A DNA stretch of 64,000 nucleotides. Origin: Lomentospora prolificans. Taxonomy: Eukaryota > Ascomycota > Sordariomycetes > Microascales > Microascaceae. The number at the start of each line of letters is the position of its first letter. Positions within the stretch are counted from its first letter, which is position 1. The position numbers were made by a program, and so were the translations under genes. Of the stretch, positions 36,073-48,117 are shown one piece after another. Where the stretch lies: positions 1,674,001 to 1,738,000 of the forward strand of contig JARFXM010000009.1 of assembly GCA_029532625.1 (NCBI GenBank), in the 5' to 3' direction. The notes under the pieces are model-generated. The model was not told where the DNA came from and did no database searches. It was given only the letters and a program-made list of their open reading frames with translations.

Positions 36073-39000
36073 CTAAATCTCCTGCCCAGCTTTCGATGTC
36101 TCCGCGTCGTGATTATTGCCCTCGACCGGCTTCTTCTTCCGTGGTCGGCCTCTTGGCCGGGGGACCTTCTCTTTTGGAGGTGCCTGCCGCTCTTCAACCC
36201 CGGAGTCTGGCCACTCCCTCTGCCGGCCCACCACAAGCCACCACCATTCTGTCACTGTGATGCCGCCACTCCTGTCGTCTTCGTCGAAAAGGCCGACGCT
36301 CTTACCCCAGTCCACGAGTAGTCGTAGGTCGAACTCTTCTAGGTAAGCCTTTGTTTGCAATGACAACATATTAAACGGCATCGATCCTCGGATGGCAAGC
36401 ATGAAGCACACGAGACCGAGAAACTTGGTCCACATAGCCATGTTGATATCCCCGAAGAAATCACACCAGAAGGGCGTAAGATTCCCCGGTGCATCCACTG
36501 GAGGTGGAGTATTTTTTGTCACTTCCAGGATGCTAATCTCGTCATCGAAGAGATAGCTGTCGCTTGGGGTCGCGACTAGGCCGAAAAGGAGGTGAGACTT
36601 AGGCATTTTGCGGCTCTCGTAGTTTCCAGGCTTGAAACCAAGAGGGATTTGCGGGATATTGGTACCGGTGATGTCCAATCGTCCATAGGCATATAGGTTG
36701 ATAAGCGCCATATTGGCACCATCTTCAGCCAAGAAAGGAATCTTGAAAGGCTCACCGCGGCGGAATGTCTCGTCTAGCAGGGACTTGAACTCTGAGGCAG
36801 CCCGGAACTTCTTCTCTTGACCAAATTTCGCGAGGTTGCTCTGAAACGGCCGGCTTAGCATGTAAGGCCTGCTGCGAATGCGCTTGGTGATAATGCGACG
36901 GGTATTTAAACTTGTGACAGCTTCGTCCAATATCATGTTAACTTGTTCCCGACTCTCTGCAAGCGTTGAAAGCTTGTTCTTAACGACGTCAGGTGGGCAT
37001 TTATCTGGGGGCGTGGTGGAAAGGGCCCGCACCCAAGAGATCGCGACCTGGACAGGGCTCGGCGCAGTCTCCTCCGGGATGCCTTTCTTTTGACCAGGTA
37101 CCGCGAGAGCTGCGCATTCAGATGTGGACAACTCGAAGCGGCTGAATATGGAAGCCTGGTGGTGATAGAACCGCTCGTGCCAGTGCCGGGGCTGCCTTGG
37201 TTGGTCTGCCAGTGTAAAGCCACGGACCGGTGAGTTGCTCCCTTTCGCCGATTTCTTGATGGGCAGTTTGACGAAATTCGTGCGTCGCAACTCTATCGCC
37301 CAGCTAATCAAAGCCTGCCAGTCATACTCACCGATGTTGTCGTAATCGAGAGGGGGTAGCTCACCGTCCTCGTAAGCTTTGAGAAAGGCGTCCTGAAACT
37401 TTTCAGTGAAGCTTGTCAAGAAATGTATCCGGTCTTTTGATAACTTTACCCAGAACCGACGAAGGTCATTCAAGCTCTGGTCCGGAAATAGCTTTATTAG
37501 CAATCCCCAGTCGATTGCCTTATTAGAGCCGCCAAGCAGGGCCCTGACGGCGACAAAGGCGACAGTGAGGGCCTCTTCCACGGTGAAGCCGTCGATTGCA
37601 ACGCCTTCTATGAGTGGCCTCGGCCGAAGATTACCGTTCGCATCCTCTATTGTACTTAGCACACGCTCCTTCAACCTTGGCCTTGGAAGTAAACGGTCAC
37701 GCCGGCTTCTCGGTCGGCCCCTGGCCAGAACCGCGCGAGTGCTAGTAGGTCCGACAGGTCTGGCAAAGAGGTAGTCCGGCTGCTCCTGCGCTGGAAACGA
37801 GCCATACATCGACCCATAAGCTCTGTCGAGGCTCGAATACCCCGTGGGCTGACGCACATGCTGGAGAACTCCCTCGCGGTCAGGCATAGGGCCAATAAGA
37901 GTGAAACTGCCCTCTTTGGATTCAAAGAAATCGTTGTCCGGAGTGGGCCATTCATGCTCATCTTTCTGAATATCAATGCATTCCGTAAACTTGATATCAG
38001 CGTATTGTCGAGTTGGAATTTCTCGATCGCCATTATCAATCTTTAATATCTGATCGACCGTGGAGGCTGAGCCGGGGAAGACTGGCTTCCCGGGGTCAGG
38101 CGCTCCGGTCGAGCCCTCCTCTCCCAGATGCGTGTTCGGCTTCAAGAACTTTATTTGCCTGTAGGTGCTGGTATACTGCCAGCCCTGTGGCACATTGGAC
38201 CATGCTGAAGCTGAGCTGACTTTGAATGCGCGGCCTGCTCGCCTGGAAGGTTTCGACCCTTCTGTCCCCTGTGCTCCGGACGTAGTTCTTTGAGTAGACC
38301 TCCTGCGGGCGGTTTGAGACATGTATACGGGCGCGTCTAACACCTCGACAGACATAACGTGCTTACGCCGCCCAGACCCCCATTGTGGGCCTCCGGGCTC
38401 ATCCTCTGTAAGGGTTTCGGCACTCGGATGAGCAAACTCGGGAGGGATATAGGGTCGGGGATGAGCCTCCTTCATTAGTGCCTTTAACCCTTGGAACCGG
38501 GGCAGATTTGGGTCAGTCCCGGCCTCGACCAGCAGATAGCAATCGGATATTGCGCCAACAGAGTTTCGAAATGCGAAGGTGTTCTCAACAGCTTCCTTCT
38601 TCTTTATGAGTTCCTTCACTGCACGTTGGCTGATTGTGTAAGTAGGAATGTTATCTCCAGAGAAGGTTTTGTGCCACACAACCAAAACAGCATGCCATAG
38701 AGAGATTCGCGATGGGAATGCGCCGTAGTTGTTTGTTAAAAGATATTTTATAATCTCCTTGGCTCGTAAAACATCTCTAGCGTCGCCAGTTAAAGTATCG
38801 TTAAATAAGGCCGAGGGCGTGAACGGCGGAATAGAACGTGTACTGGTGACAGGCTCGCCGTGGGTGCTGAGGGGATCGGCATCTTGCGTTCTGGCGCCAT
38901 GGTGACCGGTACTAGCAAGTAAAGGGTTTGTTGATAGGCTTCGTTCAGTCTGTATTTGAATAGCATTTATACTTGGCTTGGTGTGTGCTACGTCGCGAGG

Positions 39001-41553
39001 GCGAGAATCCATCGATAGCCGCGCAGCAGGATCTTTTGGTGTTTCGACATTAGGGCTCTGGTTTAGGGATGTGTCCTTAGTCTTTCGATTGGTTTGATGG
39101 CGTTTTCCCCCTATAGAATTAGGACCGACGGGGAAGTTCGAGACGCCTGCAGGGCCATTCTTGGCTTGAGTAAGATGGTGATCGATTACGCCGCCTATGA
39201 AAGATGCATGGGTATACTGTCCGATGGTTGGCAAGGATATCTCATTGGTGTCGTCCATGAGACGGCAATTTGCCGCGGGTTCAGAAGCCGGTCGTTCTTG
39301 ATGGTGGCAAGTACGGATCTGCATAGTCGCATCCCCCTTCCAGCTCTTGAAATTGATTAGAGCTTTAGATTCCACTGCCCGGCTAGAAACGCCTAGCGCC
39401 TTCCGCGAATCGTTACGGCGAGACGGTTGGACAACATGGGTTAGTGGTTTTGCGATGAAGGCAGGGTTACATGATGTTTTGGATTTCCTTTGGTGATATT
39501 TTAGCCCGACATCGTTCTTCCAAGAGCCACCGCACTTATCACAGGTGAAGGGTTTTCGGTTTGAGGTCGACGATGGTTTTCTTCTCAGCTTAGTTACGGT
39601 CTCTCCGGTAGGGTCCTTTCGGGGACGGCCACGTTTTCGATTTGGCGTAGCTTGCGACGGTTCGGGCACTGACGGATCGGGGCCCATCACATCCAACTTT
39701 CTCTTCTTGCGGCTAGAGCTGAGGTCAAATTGAGATGGCCGTTTACGGCCATCCGTCACGGACTTAGAAACGGCAGGACGAAAATTTGTCCCTGGGCTTC
39801 TTCCCTGAGGAGGGCCAAATCCGTATATTGTTTCGGCATCATGTACCTCTGGAGAACCAACTCCATGCACCCTCAGGCGTGGCCCTGTAGGAGATGAAGT
39901 GTTCCCTTCAGGTTGCAACCTCTCGCTATCGGTTGGTACGTCATCCGGGAAGAACTTATAGAATGCGAATCGACCACTGCGACAATATTCTTTCCGGGCA
40001 CGGAACTGGCGAAGATGGCTAGGTTGGGTGTCTCTCAGCGAGACTGCAGTTGAGACTGCCGAGACGTGTCGCTCGAAAAAGACCCCGATCGTGTTGAAAG
40101 CGAGCCCTTTATTCGTTATGCCTTTTGGCCCCGAGGACAGGATTACTTCGAGAACGGCGGTCGTTAGAGGTTTATCCGGGCACCAATTTTCTGTTGGACT
40201 GGATCTTATGGCATCATCTTTTGGCATCTTGGTACTGAGTTTCTTAGGTTCGTGATTGTTTCCAAACTTGAAAGCGGATCCACCTCCAGATATGAAGGTT
40301 ACCAAGTCTTCCGGTGTGATATCCCGTTTGAACTTGATACAATCCCGAAATATCCTGTTTCCCATACTTGCTGTTACGTACTGCAACAAACCAAGCTCTA
40401 TAAAAAATCGACAGGTTCGAGTGACGACCTTCATCTGCCAAGGATGTCCAGCTACGCCTAGCTTCATCCTCAAATCTTGATAACGGATGACTCCGAACTC
40501 TTTGACGACGCCCATAATCGATCGCCCGAGTGTAGCATAGTCGATTGTATCTCCAGACCAGTGATGACGCCAGGGAACAGGCTCGAGATCACCAACAATA
40601 GCGTCGCGCGGGAAGTCAGCGTTACAGATCTCCGTGATGGTTTCAGTAGAATGTTTCTGGATCTGGACGGAAGGGGTGAAAGGCTTCAGCCAGAGCTTGC
40701 TGGTCTTACAACCGCGGGCAAGAATGGGCCTCTTCACAATGTATCCTTTTCGGGCCAATGCGTCAGTCCGTTTTGGAAGCGAGCGCTTATCTTGGCCGAC
40801 CAATCTGGTAAGGTCTCCCTGTAGAATGCCCTCTTCCATCACAGATGCAATGCCAACGAGGGCTAGCCATTCGAACCTGGTAACCTTCTGGTAGTCAATG
40901 CCATGTCCGGTCAGACAACTCCACATCTTGCTCTCACTGACGTAGAGCCTAGGGCGGACCGTAGGTAATTCGGTGGGCGATGCTATTTCCATCCCGGGTG
41001 AGAGGCGATGACCGGAGGTTGTCTCGCTAGGAAGCTCATCCGTGGAGGACTGTACCTCATTTTCGGGAATTGACAATAATTGATCAAGGCTAAGATGGTT
41101 CCAGCGCCCGTTCACACCAACGGATACATCGGGTCTTGCTGTGACCCAGCGCCAAATGTTCCGGTTTCCGTCAGTTACAGGGGTGGAAGCCGCGGTGTGG
41201 CTGCCCGCCTCGTTCCCCGAAAGTGATAGCAGCGTGACGAGGAAATCCTCCACCGAACAGCCTGTATACTCATGTCAGTCGACCTCATACCCGAATGCGC
41301 AGCGGTTTACGGTGGTAAATTGAGAACCAACATAGCCGTGCCATTTGGACATCAACGAGCCTGACAAGGAATGCGTTACGAATTAGGGGACAAAACGCAT
41401 AACAGAGCGCGTTCAAAGTGGTCGTTCAAGCGCAATGTCCAAACGCGATGCTCGGGCGCAACGCTTTTCGAAGGGTAACTCACCTTTATATCCAGAGCAG
41501 GCAATTCTCAGAATTAAGCCCTCTATAGAGCTCTCAAGGTGTTTTCCGCGCAT
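36073..41553 (-). CDS. TFC3: TFIIIC largest subunit, B-block-binding (Tfc3-like)
   Basis: Recognises the B box of tRNA promoters and recruits TFIIIB and RNA polymerase III. The long exon (36073-41261) lacks a usable ATG at its start. Splicing a 222-nt intron (41262-41483, GTGAGT donor, CAG acceptor) adds a first exon from the ATG at 41553: MRGKHLESSIEGLILRIACS, then GYKG leading into CSVEDFLVTLLSL. The B-block domain is seen in SESKMWSCLTGHGIDYQKVT and EWLALVGIASVMEEGILQGD, followed by winged-helix-like repeats. Mid-protein features are a C-x2-C...H...C element (FTCDKCGGSWKNDVGLKYH), two AT-hook-like cores (KRGRPRKDP and RPRGRPRKKK, the second at the C-terminus) and an extended tau138 region (SWAIELRRTNFVKLP). 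About 1750 residues, long but in the range of mould orthologs. Confidence 0.88.
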
Positions 41554-41960
41554 GACGTATAGTATCGGTTTGCAGCATATTGAGATGCGGGAGTCAAAAG
41601 GGATAAGAACGAAGGGAAAAAAAAAAGAATGCCAGGAAGGAGTCGAAAGCGGGAAAGGCAGAGGCGATTTCGACTTTTTGCAAATCCCTGATGGGCAGCA
41701 TGCTTTGGTTTACTCGCAGACGGGAGGCCGTGATGACTAATCGCCCGAATATTGGAGATCCACGTTGAGAACCATATTCCAGAGTCGGGTTTAGCGTTTT
41801 TAAATGATAGGGGACAATAATATAGCAATGGATCTAGAAGGGTCTCACGGCTAAGCTACTAGCGGAGACGAGTTGGTGACACGAATGTCGCGTGCTCGCC
41901 GCATGGATGAAGAACCCCGACATCTATCCTTGCAAATGTATGCTATCGCTCCGAGTAAAT
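41554..41960. other. Intergenic: TFIIIC subunit promoter
   Basis: 407 nt between two minus-strand genes. No coding signal is seen. Confidence 0.6.
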
Positions 41961-42862
41961 TTACCCCTGTACTGGGAGCTTGGCCGATACTTTGGTAAGT
42001 ATCGGCGGCGCTTGCGCGACGTCCCGCAGCCGTGGCTTGCTTTCTCCTCGTTTTCGCCGTAGCTCCTCCCAAGGATCTTCTTCCGCCTTTTGAGATTTGT
42101 TTCCGCGCTTGCGCTTCTTCTTCTTCTTCTTACTTCCTTGGGGATCTACGTCCCAGCTACCCCCTAAGTCTAGGGCAGAGTTCATAAAGAGGGACCCGTT
42201 TTCCATCTCTCGCTCGGCGGCTAATTCAAGCTCCTCTTCCCGCCTCTCTTGAATTTTTCGTTCTTCTGCCCGCCATTGATCGTAGAGCTTGTGCATCTTT
42301 TTCTCCTTCAGAGTCCGGTGCACCTTTAAGCCCAAGGGATCTTTTCCTCCCTTAGCAGTCTTGGTAATAAGACCAGAAACTGGAATAGCAGCATCGACTC
42401 GGGCGGCAAAATCTGATAACGACTCCCCAGGTCGTATTGACGGCACAGCAGCCGGTTCCTCTGCTCCCTTCTGTTCACCTATGTCTTCGCACTTCTTTGT
42501 CGATGCCCGCGACTTCTTTCCTTTTGCGGTAGCATTGTCGTCCAAGCCAGATGGAATCTTCTTGCCACTCGCAAATGCCATCATCCTTTTGAAAGCCCGC
42601 GGAATATCATCATTTCCAGCGCCTCCACGCCCTCTCTTCCTTTTGGTACCCCCGGAAGGTCTGGTCGAGCCTATTTCAGAGCGTTTATGGCTGGAAAGTG
42701 GAGCAAGTGGTCTCGCAACCTTGGTTGGTGGAAGGTCATAGCTATATGGACGAAAATTCGTGTTAGAAAACCCGATTTTTCACCAGAAGTTAGGACATGC
42801 GACTGGAGCAGAAACACCTACTCTGTGGGGTCCGTCCCCTTTCGGGTATGTTTATGAGGCAT
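41961..42862 (-). CDS. Conserved basic nuclear-type protein of unknown function
   Basis: Two exons. The ATG at 42862 opens MPHKHTRKGTDPT; a GTAGGT intron joins to YDLPPTKVARPLAPLSSH. Later blocks are KRKRGRGGAGNDDIPRAFKR, MMAFASGKKIPSGLDD, SLSDFAARVDAAIPVSGL and KDPLGLKVHRTLKEKKMHKL, followed by a predicted helix rich in Arg and Glu (QWRAEERKIQERREEELELA). A lysine tract (KKKKKKRKRG) could be a nuclear or nucleolar signal. The protein is about 270 residues, lacks membrane segments and lacks any domain I can name. The MPHKHTRK start, the PRAFKRMMAF and the AARVDAAIPVSGL blocks look like constrained motifs and recall proteins seen across moulds. A role in ribosome biogenesis would fit the composition but is only a guess. 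Confidence 0.8.
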
Positions 42863-43409
42863 TTGGTAACTATCGTGGGCAATGAACTCAACGTGAGGAG
42901 GAAGAGGTGTGTTAGCTGGCAGAGGACATGGTCAAGATATTATCTTTAAAAAGTGTCCGCCACTCGAGGTCTCTGGTCATGGTCGATGTACCTTCGTCCA
43001 TGCTAGTCATCCAATCGCAAGCACCTCAGTACCTTGGTCCCCACTTCGTACCCACAGATAGAATAAATGCATCTAACGAGGCAAATCGTTCTGGTCGATT
43101 TACGAATATTCAGGCCACTCCAATCTCCAGTCGAAAGCAGGCAAAGCACGTGTTAGCGATATCCCCCGCGACATCGTTCGTTACAACGCGTGTGGCAATC
43201 TCGACATTCCTACTCTACTTTCTTTCGTACGCATTTATAATACTGCGTATGAATAATCGATCGCCCGTTATTATTGATTGAGGCTACCCCTGGCGCCTTG
43301 GCCGCCTTCTAAGAAATCGCCCTGAAGGGGCGTATTCAGAGATATCGCAAGTCGCCTCGACAGCCACCTCGACTATCCGTCTCATCATCTATCCTCTTAT
43401 CCGACCGCA
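42863..43409. other. Bidirectional promoter region, conserved basic protein / MGM1
   Basis: 547 nt between divergent starts. CT-rich DNA directly precedes the MGM1 ATG. No gene is seen. Confidence 0.6.
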
Positions 43410-46207
43410 ATGAGTGCGCGAATCCTTCTCCGACAGGCGCACCGCCTGGCTACGCCACCTGGTCTTCTGCGGCCGACCCCTTGGAAACGGGCTGGACCTG
43501 CGAACATAACCGCCTACCATAACGCAGTTCTAGTCAGGAACGCGTCCTTTGCTCGATTCCTCCCGAAGCTCGCTGCTAAGTTTATCCGCATTCCGGCAAT
43601 GTTCGGCGGTGTAGCGGTAGGGGCATTTGCTTGGGTCCAGTATCAGACAATCCGTGAGCTTATCTTGCCAGGTCTTTGTCGTTCTGCTACTAACCGCTTA
43701 ACTAGAGGCTGGAAACTATGCCGTTAATGTATTCAACAACACTAAAGACGTCGTTTCTGACACCGCGTCCGTGTTTTTAGACAGCGCGAAAGATATAGCA
43801 AGGCAGACAGCCTTGGGATTTGAGCGAACTCGGGACGGCGCTAAAGAGACCGTCAACGGATGGGTGCAGGACATACTAAAGTCCCCGTCAGAAGGTTCAG
43901 GCCACGGGGGCCAAAATGGGGGCAACGAGCCGCCGAAACAAAGTCGGGCTGGTGCCGCTACAGTTGCCACCACCGCTCTGGTCTACGATCAGGCGTCACA
44001 GGATAACGCCGCGGATGACCGGGTAGACCGAGATGACCAAATGATGGCCTTGACAAAAGAAATGATCGAAATCCGGAACATTCTTCAGCGAGTGGGTCAA
44101 TCGAGCACCCTCACACTACCCTCAATCGTCGTGATCGGATCGCAATCCTCAGGAAAGAGCTCAGTTCTTGAAGCCATAGTCGGACACGAGTTTCTTCCCA
44201 AAGGTTCCAACATGGTTACTAGGAGACCGATCGAGTTAACCCTCGTCAACACGCCCGATTCAACTATCGACTACGGCGAATTCCCAGACTTAGGCTTGAG
44301 GAGGATTACGGATTTCACATCTGTCCAGCGCACATTGACCGAATTGAATCAGGCTGTTCCTGACTCTATATGTGTATCGGATGATCCGATTCGACTTTCG
44401 ATCTATTCTCCCAACGTTCCCGATCTGTCATTAATTGACCTACCAGGGTATATCCAAGTGGTCGGTGAAAATCAACCGTTGGAGCTGAAACAAAAGATAT
44501 CCGAGCTTTGCGACAAGTACATAAAAGCGCCTAACGTCATCTTAGCTGTCTCTGCAGCAGACGTTGATCTGGCCAACTCGACCGCTTTGAGGGCGAGTCG
44601 TCGGGTCGACCCTAGAGGGGAACGAACCATCGGTGTCGTCACGAAGATGGATTTGGTGGAACCGGCTCGGGGCTCGTCTATCCTCAAGGATAAACAGTAT
44701 CCATTGCGACTTGGCTATGTCGGCGTCGTGTCGAAGGCACCGGTGCAAACCGTTGGTTTGTTCAAAAAAGGCCCAAGCAATTTGATGACCGCTATAGCAA
44801 AGAACGAAGACGCCTTTTTCTCCTCCCACGTGGAAGCATTTGGCCCAACTACTGGTGTTAGTACCGGGACAACTGTTCTAAGGAAGAAATTGATCGATGT
44901 TCTCGAGCAAACGATGTCGGCGAGCCTCCGCACCACCGGAGAGGCGATAGAGCGAGAGCTCAAGGACACTGCCTATAAGTTCAAATCCCAATTTAACGAT
45001 AGGCCGATCTCCGCCGAGACGTATCTCTCAGAATGTCTCGATGATTTTAAACATTCGTTTAGAAAGTTCAAGGATTCGTTTGGCCTTGCTCAGATGCAGG
45101 AGTTGCTAAAGAATGAGCTCGACCAGAAAATTCTTGACCTTTTGGCGGAACGGTACTGGAACAAACCCATTAGGGATCTTTCTCCGTCACAACCTGAGCC
45201 CCTAGAAAGCTCACTACCAGATTTACCTAAGGCTAGCCCAGACTCGCCCTATTGGACCCGGCAACTAGAGGCGTCGTCTTCCACACTGACCGAATGTGGT
45301 GTCGGCCATCTGTCAACTGTCGCTCTAAAAGAGGCGCTTGAAACACATTTCGTTGGTTTGGTGGACGAATCACGTTTCAAGGACAACCCATTGGCTAGAA
45401 GGGCGATTATGGAAGCTGCATCATCTATATTGAATGAACGATTCTATCCGACTGTAGACGGCGTTGAGCATGCCATCAAGCCTTATAAATTCCGGTTGAA
45501 TGTTGATGATCGTGAGTGGAAGGAGGGAAGAGAGCATTCCATTCACCTGTTACAGAAAGAACTCAAGCTTTGCGAGTCGGCACTAAAAAATGCGGAGGCC
45601 TCTGTCGGTGGATGGCGAAAGCTCAAAGACGTTATGTCATTCGTTGACAAGGCGAGACGAGGCGAGATTATTGTTGACGGGGACAGCGAGAATCGTACCG
45701 GAGCCGGTGGGTTCAGTGCTGATCTCTTGGCCGAAGGTATGATGAAAACCCGCTCAGTTCCCTATCTGGGTAAGCCAGGACTAAACGTTTGCTACTATCT
45801 TAGGTCGGAAGGCAGTTTTCCTTCGTGATCGGGCGGACATAATCAACATGCGATTAAAGGCAGTAAAGTCGAGGCAATGCGCTGACCTCAAGAACAAAGT
45901 TTACTGTCCAGAGGTTTTTCTGGATGCAGTTGCAAAGAAGCTTACAGCAACCGCCGTCTTGTTTTTGGACGTTGAGCTCCTTTCCGAATTCTATGGCAAC
46001 ATGTCCCACGCTCTGGACGTTAATATTGGCCGAAAACTCTCCGATGACGAAGTTGAGAGGTTTGCTATGAGGGACCCCAAAGTTAGGAGACATTTAGAGA
46101 TGATCCGGAGGAAGGAGCTTCTGGAGCAGGCGCTGGAAAAGATGAACAATCTGAGGCGGAGGGAGTCCAGGGAGCTGGAGCGGAGGTCCAGGTTTCTTCC
46201 CAGGTGA
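43410..46207 (+). CDS. MGM1: Mitochondrial dynamin-like GTPase Mgm1/OPA1
   Basis: Fuses the mitochondrial inner membrane and shapes cristae. The ATG at 43410 begins an arginine-rich presequence (MSARILLRQAHRLATPPGLL), followed by a membrane segment (FGGVAVGAFAWVQYQ). An intron then joins YQTIR to EAGNYAVNVFNNTKDVVSDT. The GTPase domain has the P-loop VVIGSQSSGKSSVLEAIVGH, the G2/switch block LPKGSNMVTRRPIELTLVN, G3 in LSLIDLPGYIQV and G4 in VVTKMDLVEP. A middle domain and stalk follow. A second intron separates SADLLAEG from RKAVFLRDRADIINMR, and the GTPase effector region ends in a basic tail (RRRESRELERRSRFLPR). The length, about 890 residues, is normal. The long and short forms known for Mgm1 would arise by protease cleavage after the first hydrophobic segment. 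Confidence 0.97.
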
Positions 46208-46654
46208 GCCCTAGGCGCGGATCATGGCACGCGCCGTCATCGGTAGCAAGCCCCCTGTATCGGAGGACTTTTCCTGTTCCCCTTTCCGCCACTCTTCGCC
46301 GCTGCGAGTTTTGGTCTAACCAAACGATGAGGGCTCAAAATCGAATGGCTAAAGAGGCGGACGGCCTTGCTCAACCCGCAGAACGAGAAGTCGAGGATTG
46401 CCGTATATAGCTTACAGCGCGGCTCCGACGTGTTGGTTGACATAGACGGTGATAGAACGATACCCCCCTCCAAACACTACTAGATTCGGAGAATAGATAT
46501 AGCACCTGAAGTTTAAGAGATCAGATATTAGCCTACGTGAGAGCGTGACTCTTGACACGCATGTCATGTGCATATTAATGACAGAAATGTGTCCAATTCA
46601 ACAAGCGTATGAGAAAAATGAGGGACTAGATTTCAGGAAGACTGCCACCGGGCT
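46208..46654. other. Convergent intergenic region, MGM1 / zinc transporter
   Basis: 447 nt of shared 3' flank. Nothing further is seen. Confidence 0.6.
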
Positions 46655-48117
46655 CTATGCATTCATATCCATCGTCGTCTGTAATGTCACATCCCATCTC
46701 AGACTACCTCCCTGGCCATATCCCTCACCCAGTCGATTCTGTACCAAAGAAGCTATGCGATTTCTGAGTCGGCTTAGGGTAGCTTCGTCTGAACCCCTAG
46801 ACACACGGACCTTGAGGTTCGCCATGCCCAACCCATAGTGGACTTGCCAGAACTGTGCCTCTTCCACACGCGCAATACCGGGATCCGCCTCAATCTCCTG
46901 CACAACAGCGTCCACACTCTTATTTCCTCCATATGACATGAGGAGCATCAGGCCTTGAGACACGGCGAGGCGTAGACCGAGGGCAAACATAAAAATGGCG
47001 ATGGCAGCACAAATGAGGTGATCCAATCCCCGCGAGTACTCGACGGAGAACAAGGGAAGGGTGAGAAGGAGTAGAGAAAAGGACAGCGTGAGCACGTGGA
47101 AAGGGCTCGAAAGCACCCTAGGCATAGAAGCCAAGTAGGACACGCGCATGACCTTGGCAATGCGAGCGTGGTTCCTCAGTCCGTAAGCAGATACGGCGGT
47201 GCCAATAATCGATAGTGTGGCTGCCCAGCTCAGACTGGCCGCGGAGACCGTTCCATGTCCATGGCCGTGCCCGTGTCCAAGGCCTTGTTCGTGGTTATCA
47301 GGCAGATGCGAGTCTTCCGACTCCAGAAAGTGCCGTACACCGTGAGAGACTAAGTCAAACCCGCCGAACAGTAGGAATATAGACAAAGCGAACCCAGCTA
47401 AGACCTCGGCACGTTCTAGGCCAAAAGGGTGACGTATGCTGCTCCGTTTCCAAACCTCAAAGTTTCCTAGGACATCTACCGCGACGCAGATGGCCGCGCT
47501 GCCTGCGTCGAAGAAGACAAGGTGCGATAGGGCCGTCAAGGCAAGAGATCCCTCGGCGCGGAAGAAGACGAAGACGGCGACGGCAAGGTGGCAGAGGCAC
47601 CAATATAACCTTACGCGTTGGTCATGATGCATGCTACGCCAGGCCTCTTTGACAGTCGGAACCGGGAGGGAGACGGGGAGAATCGGTGGGGGCCGAGGGG
47701 GAGGCTCTTGGAAGATTTGGTGCTGCGCCGAGATGCTGCTGTGCTTATATTTATGCCCACGACGCTGGCCGACATTCTAGGAGGCCACCAAGATATGTGG
47801 GTTAGGTAACTCTACTATATGCGGCCCGGAGAAAGCGGCTAATACAAGAGGCTTTGACTTACTGACTTGACGGGGGAGGTTGAGAGGACCTGGGTCTGGA
47901 AGTTAAAGGGGTTCTTCGGCCCCGCGCACTCGGCGGCGCTGTCGAGGGAATCCTCCCCAGTCATTGAAGGTGGCCGAAGGAATTTATTCGCAAGTTGGGT
48001 ACTGGAGGCGCGTGGTGAAGATTTAAGGGTTTCGCCGTCCTCAACGCTTGGAAGAACGATTGTCGGCGGAGGTGGGGACGGTCCAGGGGTGGTGATGGAA
48101 GGGAGGCTCGAATCCAT
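46655..48117 (-). CDS. Cation diffusion facilitator, Zrg17-like (ER zinc import partner)
   Basis: In yeasts Zrg17 pairs with Msc2 or Cis4 to bring zinc into the early secretory pathway. The ATG at 48117 starts a polar, proline-rich cytosolic part (MDSSLPSITTPGPSPPPP). A GTAAGT intron joins PVKS to NVGQRRGHKYKHSSISAQHQ, a block I associate with Zrg17 proteins. The CDF membrane domain follows with LYWCLCHLAVAVFVFF, LVFFDAGSAAICVAVDVLGN and RHPFGLERAEVLAGFALSIF. The loop between helices carries a His-Gly repeat (GHGHGHGHG). The usual HxxxD zinc sites of CDF helices 2 and 5 are not obvious, as expected for a Zrg17-type heterodimer partner. The end is RWDVTLQTTMDMNA. About 465 residues. Confidence 0.85.
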
